DNA of 64,000 nucleotides from Paenibacillus sp. SYP-B4298 (GTDB lineage Bacteria > Bacillota > Bacilli > Paenibacillales > Paenibacillaceae), in assembly GCF_027627475.1 (NCBI RefSeq), contig NZ_CP115484.1, forward strand, positions 4,196,501 through 4,260,500. Direction: 5' to 3'. The notes under the pieces were generated by a model. The model did no database searches and had not been told where the DNA came from. It saw nothing but the letters and a program-made list of their open reading frames with translations. Of this stretch, positions 35,559 to 45,078 are shown piece after piece; within the stretch, counting starts at the first letter, position 1; the number at the start of each line of letters is the position of its first letter. Position numbers and translations under genes: made by a program.

Positions 35559-36515
35559 GTGTTGTTCCTCTCCATCTCTGTATTGATAATGATTTTCAAA
35601 CCCAATTACACTATACCTGCGCTGCCCACTCCCAGCAATGGGCAAACGCGACATCATGGATGGATTTTGGCGACGAATGAGAGGTAGAGACTGCTCCCTG
35701 TAGATAGTCGGAGACATCCCACAGAACTTCTTGAACATTCTGCTGAAATAATAGCTATCCGTATACCCTACCGCCTCTGCAATCTGCTTTAACGGCACAT
35801 CCAGCTCACGCAGCAGCGCCATCGCAGCCGTCATCCGCCGCTCCGTTAAATATTCCATCGGCGATACGCGCAGCCTCGCCTTGAACAGCCGTTGAAGCTG
35901 TCTGGCATGGCAGCCGAGCAGTTCAGCGAGCGTGGACAGCGTAATCGGGCTGCTATAGTTATCGTCCATATAGCCCGCTGCCTGCATCACCAGATCAGGC
36001 CGGGTCGCCACCTCTCCTTCCTCGGCAAGCTGCCGTTGCAGCTCATAGACGAACTGATGAAACAGCGCCTTCACCTGAAGTCGCTCCAACTGTCCTCCCT
36101 GCTCCCACTGCCGGGTCATCTGCTCTAGCAGCATATACAATGGAATAGGCCTCGCTGGAGCCATTCCATACTGGAGCATGAACGGGCTGTCATACTGCAG
36201 CGCAGACAGCGCCTGCCTCCTGCTATGCTGCAGCACTACCGCCTTATAGAACACCATGTAGTACTCCACTCGCTCCGCGCCTGCGGTAACAGACAATACC
36301 GCTCCCTTACCCCCATGACAAATATACTGTCCCTCTGCGACGAATGACAGTTGATCGAGTCTGATGTCCGCGCTGCCTCGCACCATATAGAAGAACATGC
36401 TCGCCGGCAATCGGTAAGCCTGAAGCTCCCTCCCAGACTCCAACCATGCATGCCGAACATCCAGCACCTTCAGCGCGGCCTGATTCCATAGAGCCAACTG
36501 TTCCTGAATCGTCAT
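34542..36515 (-). CDS. AraC regulator read through into a siderophore-binding lipoprotein
   Basis: One uninterrupted frame of 657 codons from the ATG at 36515 (AGGAGGTG nine bases upstream). Residues 1-170 are a sensor region and ~175-275 an AraC double helix-turn-helix (LSTLAELLGCHARQLQRLF; LKQIAEAVGYTDSYYFSRMFKKFCGMSP). About 45 codons of non-domain sequence follow, and they translate an apparent Fur box and RBS. From Met320 a complete lipoprotein begins, with signal peptide, lipobox LAAC and FecB-like domain. Either this is a real AraC-binding-protein fusion with a signal peptide in its middle, or two genes whose separating stop has been lost or misread. A Fur box also lies upstream at 36577. 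Confidence 0.75.
   Translation of the reverse strand: MTIQEQLALWNQAALKVLDVRHAWLESGRELQAYRLPASMFFYMVRGSADIRLDQLSFVAEGQYICHGGKGAVLSVTAGAERVEYYMVFYKAVVLQHSRRQALSALQYDSPFMLQYGMAPARPIPLYMLLEQMTRQWEQGGQLERLQVKALFHQFVYELQRQLAEEGEVATRPDLVMQAAGYMDDNYSSPITLSTLAELLGCHARQLQRLFKARLRVSPMEYLTERRMTAAMALLRELDVPLKQIAEAVGYTDSYYFSRMFKKFCGMSPTIYREQSLPLIRRQNPSMMSRLPIAGSGQRRYSVIGFENHYQYRDGEEQHMARGSRAGLAMTMILTLALMLAACSGGAGTSTNDGAGTTPASNTAQNVNKDAGAGTQEEQGKTRTIKHMKGELELTETPQKIVVLDVQYIDHMVALGKQPIGSVIATSDKETFPAYLADKLVDVKPLGSNQEPNVEGVLEAAPDLIIATEFQEKIYDDLDKIAPTLMFERNENWQTMLQTFGVILDKEQEAQQFIDQYNSRVAQMKSDLAAKLGDETVALLRPRDNAIRLHTSQHRTAEILYKDLGLKEPEMIKNPQDTAILISLEVLPDMNADHLFLLADDSNTELTAEFQATSIWKGLTAVQANHVYSVGTTQWIGYYGPLAINLILDDIQNALLK
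35584..35598. promoter_or_regulatory. Fur box inside the AraC/lipoprotein reading frame
   Basis: TGATAATGATTTTCA matches the 7-1-7 Fur palindrome TGATAATNATTATCA at all but one position. It lies 25 bases upstream of the internal lipoprotein start. Confidence 0.82.
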
Positions 36516-36576
36516 CTCGCCGGGCACCTCCTGATTTTCACAGCTCCGTCCGCAATACATCTTTTTCTATTATAGT

Positions 36577-36591
36577 TGATAACTATTCTCA
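36577..36591. promoter_or_regulatory. Fur box upstream of the AraC regulator
   Basis: TGATAACTATTCTCA matches the 7-1-7 Fur palindrome at all but two positions, about 60 bases upstream of the AraC start at 36515. Confidence 0.65.
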
Positions 36592-36691
36592 AATCACTAT
36601 ATTCCTCAAATTTCCTCGGAGCCATTGCCTGCCATCCTTGACGGGCTAAGCCTCGTTTCGCGTAGATGTAGATATAGAAGCGTAATATGTC

Positions 36692-36717
36692 AAAAAAAGC
36701 TTCCCTTGCGGGAAGCT
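36692..36717 (-). terminator. terminator of the two-component operon
   Basis: AGCTTCCC (36698-36705) pairs with GGGAAGCT (36710-36717) around TTGC, followed on the minus strand by seven T residues. 26 bases after the histidine kinase stop. Confidence 0.85.
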
Positions 36718-36743
36718 CCTTACAATCCTACCCTATTTAATAC

Positions 36744-39700
36744 CTATATTGCCTTCACCACAAACGATACGCGCGTGCCTTCGTTCGGCCTGCTCTTGTA
36801 ATGAAGCCCCTCACCGAAATGCCACTTGAGTCGTCGATCCGTATTGATGACACCGATGCCGCTCCCATCGTATTGCAGCAAGCGCTCCAGTTGCTCTGCA
36901 CTCATGCCGCGCCCCTCGTCCTCTACGACAATTTCGACATAGGCCGGATCTCCCGCGGATGCGATGCGAATCGTCACACAGCCGCCCCGGGCCTGGCTCA
37001 GGATGCCATGGCGCACTGCATTTTCTACGAGTGGTTGAATCGATAGCGGCGGCAGCTTCAGCTCCAGGCCCTCCTCAATCTCCCACTTCACTTGAAGCCT
37101 GTCCCCGAACCGCTCCTGCTCGATATACAGATAGGAACGAACGAGCTCCAACTCCTGCTCCAGTGGTACCAGATGCTCCAGATTTTTCAGATCAATGCTG
37201 ACACGGAGATAATTAGAGAACTCATCTACCAGATTTTGCATTCGCCTCAGATCAATCTGGCTGAGCGCTGCCACCGCATTGAAGGTGTTCAATATGAAGT
37301 GTGGCTTAATCTGCGCCTGCAGCCAGGCTCCCTCCATTCGCAGGCGTTCGCCAACCGATTGCTTCAGCCGAGTCAGCATCGTGACTCGGGCGCGCAGCTC
37401 CAGCAGGTTGACCGGCTTCGTCACATAGTCGTTGGCTCCGGCCCGGAAGCCCGTCTCGATGTCTTCCGGGCGTTCACGCGCCGTCAACAGCAGAATTGGC
37501 AGCTCGGACAGCGTGTAGCGGCTCCGAACAAGCCGGGTCAGCTCGTAACCCGACATGCCGGGCATCATCACATCCGAAATCATCAGATCGAACGGCTGCT
37601 TCTCCACCAGCCGCAGCGCTTCGCTACCGCCAGTCGCTACCGTAATCTGATAGGCTCCATCAAACACATGCACCAGCACATTCAGATTAACGGCATCATC
37701 ATCCACGATAAGCAGACGACTTCGCTCGGCTCCAGTGTCCGATTGCCCAGCAGCGCCCACACCACCAGAGATTTCGTCTACCGTTTGCCTCTGGCCTTGC
37801 GGCGCCCTATCGCCGACGACGGCAAGGCTGACAGGAGCGGCTGCCGCCGCTTCCATCACGCCTGCTGGAACTGAATCAGGCCACACTATAGAGGTCGTCG
37901 GTCCTTCGTTCTCGACATCGGTCGGCCCGAGCGCTGCCGCTACAGTCGCAGCAGACGCGAGCTCCAATGTGAAGGAGAATTCGGCTCCCTTGCCGTACTC
38001 GGATCGAACACGAATCACGCCGCCATGCAGCTCTACGAGCTGTCTGCTCACATGCAGCCCCAGCCCAAATCCGCCAAGGCCAGCCGCTGCCTGCTCATAC
38101 GGTTCGAACACCCTTCGCAGCAGCTCGGGCGGAATCCCCGTTCCGGTGTCTCGCACCCGAATCGTCGCCCAGCCTGCCTGCGCCTCTGCGCTGACCTCGA
38201 TCTCTCCTTGACTTGTATGCTTCAACGCATTATGAACCAGATTGAATAGAATCTGGATCAACCGCTTCTCATCCGCCATAACTGGCGGGAATCTGTCGGG
38301 GATCAAGCTCCTGAGCACGACGGGCTTCCCGGCAGACATATGCCGCAGCATGTCCAGCACGCCGCCAGCAGCGGTCTGTACATATACTGTCTCCCGCTGC
38401 AGCACAATGCCGCTCTCCTTCAGCAGGGCTATATCTAGCAGATCGTTCAGCATCAGTGTCATACGCCGTCCCACATCGAGCATCAGCTCCATATCCCGCA
38501 CACTTTTGGCCTGCAGCGAGCCCCCCTCGCGTTCCAGCACGGCCTGGGCGACCGCGAGCATGCCGTGCAGCGGATTGCGCAGCTCATGAGAGGTGTTAGC
38601 CAGAAATTCATCCTTCTGCTGATCGGCCTGCTTCAGCTTGACCGACAGCTCGCGAGTCCGCTTGACCCCTTGGAAATACCGTTGAAACCACATCGCGCTG
38701 AAGCAAATAATCGCGAGCAGCAAGTCAAACGGATAGAACACCACGCTAATTCCCAAATAATAAAGGGGAACCTCCCAGGCCAAACAGAGAATTAACGCGA
38801 GCAGGCCAAGTAAAGTGAACCCATTATGCTGCGGATCACGCAATGCCGTCCGCCAGATGGCCGTAACGGTAACGACGATCGAGAGCGCCACCAGCAGGAA
38901 ATAAAAAGGGAACATATGCAGCACAGCAGCAGGCGGGGCCACTAGAATAAACAGCACCGTGAGCAGACAGAGACGAGAAAGCCATGCCACTGCCCGCCTT
39001 GCCCAGGCACGGGCATACTGGCCGGGGACGCATTGCATGATGCTGTATGCCCAGCTAACCATAATGAACGGCATATGCCTCACACTGAGTTCAAAGCTGG
39101 GCTCCCCCCACAGCAGCAGCAAGCGGTTCTGAACAGCAGACATAGCCAGAATCGGGAAAATGACCGATAACGCAAAAAAAAGCAACCGCCGGTCACGCAT
39201 GCCCATCGCATACAGCAGGAAGGCGTATCCCCCATGCAGCAAATACACAATGCTGACAAGCATGATCATCCCCATGGATAGCCCCGTCTGCCTGTCCACT
39301 GCATCACTTTTCCCGAACAGAATGGATCTGGCAATCCCGCCGCGCGACGGAAGATCATAGTTCGCTACCTGCAATGCGATATCGAGGCGCTGGGCTCCCT
39401 CTGCGGAGAATGTAACCGTATAGGGATTGTTATACGGCTCGTAATTGTGCCTTGATGCTGCAGGTTTTCCAGACTGTCCGAGCAGCTTGCCGTTAATATA
39501 GAGCGCAGAGGACTGGATGACGCTGCGGATCTTGAGCGAGTAGATCGAGCGATCCTGTGGCGGAAGCAGCACCTGCAAGCGGTAGGTGCCGTAGCCGTAG
39601 GAGCCGCCCTCCAGAGTCCATTCTCCAGGGACCTGTATGAGTGTCTTGCCTGCTATGTTCGCCATCTGATCCTGTGATCCGAAAACTGAGAGGAGTGCAT

Positions 39701-39923
39701 GCGGGTAAAATTCCCACTCCCCGTTCAGTGATAGCACCTGTGTATCCGCCAGCGCGCCCTCCATTCGGAGATCGAGCACCCCGCTTTGGATCTCCGTCTG
39801 TTCCGGGGGCATATAAGCAATCAACCAGCCGATACGGCAGGCGACGAGCAGCACCACGAACAGCACCGTTCCTAGCCAAATTTTAGTACCTGCCCTTATG
39901 TCAAGCCACTTCGCCAAGGCCAT
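36744..39923 (-). CDS. hybrid histidine kinase with two kinase modules
   Basis: About 1,059 residues. Order: N-terminal helix; extracellular 7TMR-DISM-type ligand domain (~45-205, LNGEWEFYPHALL); seven-helix membrane block (~215-415); HisKA with FLANTSHELRNPLHGML (phospho-His near 446) and first HATPase (DTGTGIPPELLRRVFEPY, GLGLHVSRQL); a low-complexity linker; receiver domain with VDDDAVNLNV and phospho-Asp near 784 (ISDVMMPGMSGYE); then a LytS-like His_kinase (QIKPHFILNTFN, His near 875) and second HATPase to the end. ATG at 39923 overlaps the regulator stop (TGATG). It is the partner of the adjacent regulator; the signal is unknown, possibly a carbohydrate. Confidence 0.93.
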   Translation of the reverse strand: MALAKWLDIRAGTKIWLGTVLFVVLLVACRIGWLIAYMPPEQTEIQSGVLDLRMEGALADTQVLSLNGEWEFYPHALLSVFGSQDQMANIAGKTLIQVPGEWTLEGGSYGYGTYRLQVLLPPQDRSIYSLKIRSVIQSSALYINGKLLGQSGKPAASRHNYEPYNNPYTVTFSAEGAQRLDIALQVANYDLPSRGGIARSILFGKSDAVDRQTGLSMGMIMLVSIVYLLHGGYAFLLYAMGMRDRRLLFFALSVIFPILAMSAVQNRLLLLWGEPSFELSVRHMPFIMVSWAYSIMQCVPGQYARAWARRAVAWLSRLCLLTVLFILVAPPAAVLHMFPFYFLLVALSIVVTVTAIWRTALRDPQHNGFTLLGLLALILCLAWEVPLYYLGISVVFYPFDLLLAIICFSAMWFQRYFQGVKRTRELSVKLKQADQQKDEFLANTSHELRNPLHGMLAVAQAVLEREGGSLQAKSVRDMELMLDVGRRMTLMLNDLLDIALLKESGIVLQRETVYVQTAAGGVLDMLRHMSAGKPVVLRSLIPDRFPPVMADEKRLIQILFNLVHNALKHTSQGEIEVSAEAQAGWATIRVRDTGTGIPPELLRRVFEPYEQAAAGLGGFGLGLHVSRQLVELHGGVIRVRSEYGKGAEFSFTLELASAATVAAALGPTDVENEGPTTSIVWPDSVPAGVMEAAAAAPVSLAVVGDRAPQGQRQTVDEISGGVGAAGQSDTGAERSRLLIVDDDAVNLNVLVHVFDGAYQITVATGGSEALRLVEKQPFDLMISDVMMPGMSGYELTRLVRSRYTLSELPILLLTARERPEDIETGFRAGANDYVTKPVNLLELRARVTMLTRLKQSVGERLRMEGAWLQAQIKPHFILNTFNAVAALSQIDLRRMQNLVDEFSNYLRVSIDLKNLEHLVPLEQELELVRSYLYIEQERFGDRLQVKWEIEEGLELKLPPLSIQPLVENAVRHGILSQARGGCVTIRIASAGDPAYVEIVVEDEGRGMSAEQLERLLQYDGSGIGVINTDRRLKWHFGEGLHYKSRPNEGTRVSFVVKAI

Positions 39924-40999
39924 CACCCTTCATCCAGGCACCGCTCATAGATTCGCATATACTCCTCAGCAGCCCTTCTGTCACCCATCAACGTATAGAC
40001 GTGAATCAATCCCTTGTGCGCTTCCTCCATATACGGTTCAAGCTGCAATACTCGCTGATAGACCGCAATTGCGGCCGGGAGCAAGCGGCTATCCACGTAG
40101 AAGCTGGCCAATTGCAGTGCATGGTGCGTGAAGGTGACACTCAAGCGATGACGTTCACTTTCCGCCCATAGATAGCCCTGGCTACTGAAGTAGTGCCCTG
40201 TGTAGTCATCCATAAGCTGCTGATACGCCTCACAGTTGTCAGCGGTGATGGGTCCGAGCTGGCGCAAGCCGTCTTGCCAGACATCCACATCCACAGTTAC
40301 TTCATTGAGCTCCAGTATGTAGCCGCGTTGGGCGCCAACCTTGCTGATCGTAATCTCAATGTTCAAATCCGCCAGCAGCTTGCGAATCTGATAGATAATC
40401 GTATACAAATGCGTCATCGCCCGTTTATCATCGGAATCGGGGAATAACAGATCGATCAGCGCCTCCCTATTCACGACACTGCCGCGATGATGCAGCAAAT
40501 AGCAAAATAGCTCCTCCGTCTTCAAGGTTCTCCAGCGGAATGCTTCTGCTGGCTCCCCCTCCCGTTCATACTGCAGCATGTTCAGACAGCGCAGCAGCAG
40601 CTTGCCTGATGGCTTCTCCAGCTTGAGCTGCTCCAGGCGTTTTTCCAACCGCTCTACAGTCTTCTCCAGCCGCCTGCGTTGCAGCGGCTTCAGCACATAG
40701 TCGAGCGCGCTCAACTCGAACGCATCGACAGCATACTGGTTGTAGGCCGTGACAAATATGATCTCCATATCCGGGCAGATCTCATGGATCTTCTCGGCCG
40801 CCTGCAGGCCGTTCATCTCCGGCATGTCAATATCTAGAAAGATAACATCCGGGCGGCAGGAGGATAATGCCTGGATTGCCTCGACGGGACTTGTAAATGT
40901 GCCGGCAATGGTTACCTCCATTAGCTCCTTCAGTACAGATTCCAAGTACAGCAGAGCCAGCGGCTCGTCATCAACAAGAAATGCACGGGTCAAATCCAT
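39923..40999 (-). CDS. response regulator with SARP-like output (receiver, wHTH, BTAD)
   Basis: 358 residues: receiver domain 1-120 (LVDDEPLALLYLE, phospho-Asp56 in VIFLDIDMPEMNG, Lys in YVLKPLQ), then an OmpR-like winged helix (~150-225, LKTEELFCYLLHHRGSVVNREALIDLLFPD), then a BTAD/TPR domain typical of SARP regulators (ALQLASFYVDSRLLPAAIAVYQRVLQLEPYMEEAHKGLIHVYTLMGDRRAAEEY). It is translated just before the kinase, with which it overlaps, so the two form one operon. Its regulon is not visible in the window. Confidence 0.93.
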   Translation of the reverse strand: MDLTRAFLVDDEPLALLYLESVLKELMEVTIAGTFTSPVEAIQALSSCRPDVIFLDIDMPEMNGLQAAEKIHEICPDMEIIFVTAYNQYAVDAFELSALDYVLKPLQRRRLEKTVERLEKRLEQLKLEKPSGKLLLRCLNMLQYEREGEPAEAFRWRTLKTEELFCYLLHHRGSVVNREALIDLLFPDSDDKRAMTHLYTIIYQIRKLLADLNIEITISKVGAQRGYILELNEVTVDVDVWQDGLRQLGPITADNCEAYQQLMDDYTGHYFSSQGYLWAESERHRLSVTFTHHALQLASFYVDSRLLPAAIAVYQRVLQLEPYMEEAHKGLIHVYTLMGDRRAAEEYMRIYERCLDEG

Positions 41000-41215
41000 C
41001 CCACCACTCTATATACATTCAGCCTGTAATGGAGACCGTCCTTCACCTACAGGCATCTACCTTGCAGTTACCGGCGAGCCGCTGATGCGACTCGCCTATT
41101 CCATTCAAGAATACCACAAATCATGAAAATGTTACATGTCCTTACACCCGGGCGTCCTTCAAGCAACGAGAGACAGCGATTGTTATCGGTATCCCTCCCT
41201 TCCTCCCTTCCTCCC

Positions 41216-42937
41216 TCATGGCTCTGCATCAAGCGCTGTTACATGAACCATCGGCTTCAGTGTAATCTCAAAGGCTCGCCCCCAACTAAAGAACGCCGCC
41301 CCTGCAGGAAGCTCGAAGCTTGTATAGTCTGCCAGCTCCCAGCCGGCTGGGGCGATACACCATACGATGCCTCCCCCATTGTCTGATGAACGATTAAATG
41401 CAGCTTGACTCGCCATCGCGGCTGCCTGGGCTTGCATGCGCTGCTCCAGCAGCACGGACAACTGCTCGTAATCGCTTGGACGGACAAACAGCCGCAAATT
41501 CTGGTCGGCAGTCACATTCGTGTACGGTGTGCGCGCAGCCGCTTCGGCGCGAATCTCGCCGATCACCACCTTTTTGTAGCCGTAATCCTTCAATAATCGT
41601 TTGAACAGCAAGGAAGCGTGGGCATCCGCCGCATCTGCTCGCACCGCCTGCTCCGCCTCGGCTGTGACGAAGGCGTAACGGGAATGCGCCATACCGAGCG
41701 CCAGGCCAATCTTATTGCCCGCTGTATTCCATCCGCTGTATCCGAACATGCGGCCAGTGGCAGCATGGCTAAGCAGGCTATTCGTCGTCTCATGCCCGGA
41801 AGCCCCTCCGCTAGTGAAGTCGATCAGGATGGTAGGTATCCCGGATGCTCCATTTGCTGCAACCCGCGCTGTGGCGGCAGCCGCCTCCGAGGCTGCTGTA
41901 ACCGCAACAACCTCCAGCTCATAGCTATCCCCATCCGACAGCCCCCCTCCTGCAATATCGATGTGGCTGACCATATTGTCATGCACGCTCTGATACTCGT
42001 ATGGATTCACAATCGCCGAGCCGTGGGGCCCGTAATAGCTCACCAGATACTGAGGATAGGAGCCGTCTCCATACAGTTGCCTCGCTATGCGTGCCAGCAA
42101 CGAGTGGCCGAGACCGTCCGCATCCGGCAATATAACCGCGCGCCCTGGATGGCGGCCGTTCTGTCCACCCAGCCGATCATCAATATAACGCTCGATCCAG
42201 GCAATCTCATTCGCCTGGATACCATGAATATAAGCGTCATCCACCCCAATCGCGATAAAATCGACATACCCCGGCTCCACCAGCTCCTCCAGCACATAAC
42301 GGGTTGTCTTCAGCTTATGCCGACGCGCATTGTAATACTGTTCCTTGTCGAAATGAACCGCTGCGCCAAACGAGCTCCCGTCAGGCTTTCTATCGTAACC
42401 GGACAGAATCGCCTCAAATTCGCTCTGCTGCTGGCGCGGCTGCTGCATCAGGCTGCGCGATTCCTGATACGCCTGCAGCGTCAGTCCCTCTACCTGAACC
42501 GTAGACGCAAGGCGCATCACGGTGTCGAGCACATAGACTGGCTTGGCCTTATCATGCTCCTTGATGCCGCGAATCGTGTGCAGCAGGCTCATCGTAGCCG
42601 CATCATAATTCGGATACGCCCCGCCTCCGTTGTCACGCAGACGCCTGCTCCCAATCAGACCGCCATAAGCCAGCATGTCAATCGAGAGGATGAAGCCGTC
42701 AGCGCACGCCGCATGCTCAGCCAGGAACGCTTGCAACGGCTCTATCTGGCCAAATGTCGGGGCACTGGTGCTGATCACCTCGCTTCCTTCAGCCGTCAAC
42801 TCCGAATCAAGCCGATTCGCAGTCACCTCCGGCTGAGGAACGATGACCTCGATTCCGGCCGCTCTGCCCTGCAGGATGACATCATCCAGATTCGCTGGCC
42901 GGTCATCCAATGGAACGTACACTACTCTTTTTTTCAT
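41216..42937 (-). CDS. DUF4127 family protein
   Basis: 573 residues from the ATG at 42937, with GGAGG nine bases upstream. The N terminus VVYVPLDDRPANLDDVILQGRAAG and the region FILSIDMLAYGGLIGSR are characteristic of DUF4127 proteins. YVDFIAIGVDDAYIHGIQANEIAWIE and VILPDADGLGHSLLARI look like active-site-type loops. No signal peptide, so it is cytoplasmic. Function is not established for the family. It is alone on its strand between the two-component operon and the divergent sigma-like genes. The stop lies at the edge of a TCCCT-rich pyrimidine tract (about 41191-41217). Confidence 0.85.
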   Translation of the reverse strand: MKKRVVYVPLDDRPANLDDVILQGRAAGIEVIVPQPEVTANRLDSELTAEGSEVISTSAPTFGQIEPLQAFLAEHAACADGFILSIDMLAYGGLIGSRRLRDNGGGAYPNYDAATMSLLHTIRGIKEHDKAKPVYVLDTVMRLASTVQVEGLTLQAYQESRSLMQQPRQQQSEFEAILSGYDRKPDGSSFGAAVHFDKEQYYNARRHKLKTTRYVLEELVEPGYVDFIAIGVDDAYIHGIQANEIAWIERYIDDRLGGQNGRHPGRAVILPDADGLGHSLLARIARQLYGDGSYPQYLVSYYGPHGSAIVNPYEYQSVHDNMVSHIDIAGGGLSDGDSYELEVVAVTAASEAAAATARVAANGASGIPTILIDFTSGGASGHETTNSLLSHAATGRMFGYSGWNTAGNKIGLALGMAHSRYAFVTAEAEQAVRADAADAHASLLFKRLLKDYGYKKVVIGEIRAEAAARTPYTNVTADQNLRLFVRPSDYEQLSVLLEQRMQAQAAAMASQAAFNRSSDNGGGIVWCIAPAGWELADYTSFELPAGAAFFSWGRAFEITLKPMVHVTALDAEP

Positions 42938-43067
42938 CGTTAATTCCCTCCATCGTGTCATGTTAGCCGCTCTTGCAGCTACATCGTGTAGGCGATGAAG
43001 AAGGCGCGATTACAACCGCCCCGCTGAAAATAGGTCCAACTGTTCACTTCGCTCTCATCAAAAATAG

Positions 43068-43079
43068 GAACATTTGTTC
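43068..43079. promoter_or_regulatory. LexA (SOS) box
   Basis: GAAC-ATTT-GTTC fits the Bacillus-type LexA/DinR operator GAACNNNNGTTC. It lies 116 bases upstream of the sigma-like gene pair. No convincing -35/-10 pair could be assigned by eye. Confidence 0.6.
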
Positions 43080-43194
43080 TTATAAAATCATACAAATCGC
43101 GTTATCATTTTATGTATACAGAACCATCTACATCTACATGACATGAAGGAATGAAACCGATCCATTTCCTCAATATGAAAAGGAGAGAAATAAG

Positions 43195-43536
43195 ATGTCC
43201 CAAGAGCAAAACGTCTATCGCTTCTATCGATCCGCGCTCTACCGCATCGGATGGAGGGTACAGTACCGTGCGCGCGCAACCAGGCAGCGGGAGCTGCCGC
43301 TTTCGTGGGATCACATGGCATCAGACCCGGGCTTTTCACTTCAAAGCGTCAACAGGCTCCTGATCGAGCAATTACTACAAGGGCTGCCTGCTCAGGGCAG
43401 AGCTATCCTAGTTAAGCTATACCTGCTCGGATTGACCGAGGCAGAGGTCGCGAAGCAGTTGAATATCAGCCAACAGGCGGTGAACAAATGGAAAAAAAGA
43501 ATGCTCAGGCAGTTGTACCTGACGATGAATTGCTAG
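43195..43536 (+). CDS. sigma-factor region 4-like protein
   Basis: 113 residues; AGGAGAG before the ATG. The C-terminal half (LLQGLPAQGRAILVKLYLLGLTEAEVAKQLNIS, then QQAVNKWKKRMLRQL) is a sigma-70 region 4 helix-turn-helix that would read a -35 element. The N-terminal half is basic (RARATRQRELPLSW) and no region 2 is present. The downstream gene overlaps by 49 bases and may provide the missing part. Resembles split sigma pairs and phage/bacteriocin late-gene activators. A LexA box upstream suggests induction by DNA damage. Confidence 0.78.
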   Translation: MSQEQNVYRFYRSALYRIGWRVQYRARATRQRELPLSWDHMASDPGFSLQSVNRLLIEQLLQGLPAQGRAILVKLYLLGLTEAEVAKQLNISQQAVNKWKKRMLRQLYLTMNC

Positions 43537-43772
43537 CCTTGCTGGAGGGGGCGCGCAATCGTGAGCCTGAGGCGATGCTGGAGCTCATCGAGCTGTACAA
43601 GGAGGATATGCGTCGTATGTGCCGCTACATCAGGTTGCCCAGAGAGGACGCAATGGGGGAGATCATCGTGGAATTTCTAGCGTTTATCCAGAACGAAGCA
43701 GCAGCCTGTCCAGATGCGGACAGGCTGCCTGAAGGAGAGTGTGAGAAGCGTCAGACCTGGACGGCTCATTAG
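43488..43772 (+). CDS. HTH_16-like small protein, putative sigma partner
   Basis: 94 residues. The core LLALLEGARNREPEAMLELIELYKEDMRRMCRYIRLPREDAMGEIIVEFL has the pattern of the helix-turn-helix_16 family found in small sigma-like regulators of conjugative and toxin genes, corresponding to the start of region 2. The start lies 49 bases inside the preceding gene in another frame (weak GGCGGTG site), implying translational coupling. Together the two would make one bipartite sigma factor (inference). The last ~25 residues are charged and unassigned. Confidence 0.65.
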   Translation: MEKKNAQAVVPDDELLALLEGARNREPEAMLELIELYKEDMRRMCRYIRLPREDAMGEIIVEFLAFIQNEAAACPDADRLPEGECEKRQTWTAH

Positions 43773-43873
43773 GAGCCGCTTCGTGAATAGCCGTTCCCAT
43801 GTGGTTCGACCGACCGTCGTCATGTAGCAAAGCATCCCGCGCTGGGAGCCGCGAGTGACATCGTCAGCCGCCC

Positions 43874-43903
43874 GCACCGCTGCGGTTCTATTCGCAGCGG
43901 TGC
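43874..43903. terminator. hairpin between convergent genes
   Basis: Eleven-base perfect stem GCACCGCTGCG (43874-43884)/CGCAGCGGTGC (43893-43903), eight-base loop, between the sigma-like pair and the LacI gene. No T tract on either side, so terminator function is tentative. Confidence 0.5.
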
Positions 43904-43928
43904 CGTGCTGCATGTGGGCATGTTCCGC

Positions 43929-44954
<1,026 letters not shown>

Positions 44955-45078
44955 TCATCGCATGCATGGCTCTATTGTAAAAGACAAAGGGGCATTCCGC
45001 CAACCTTAAACTGTACTCCGCCAGGTAGATGACGGCTTCCAGTTCATGTTGCTGTCGTAATGCCCCTCATGCATTGGA

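Noticed and set aside
41191-41217. TCCCT-rich pyrimidine tract as a regulatory element
   Set aside because: It lies at the 3' end of the DUF4127 gene and looks like simple low-complexity sequence; nothing links it to a function.
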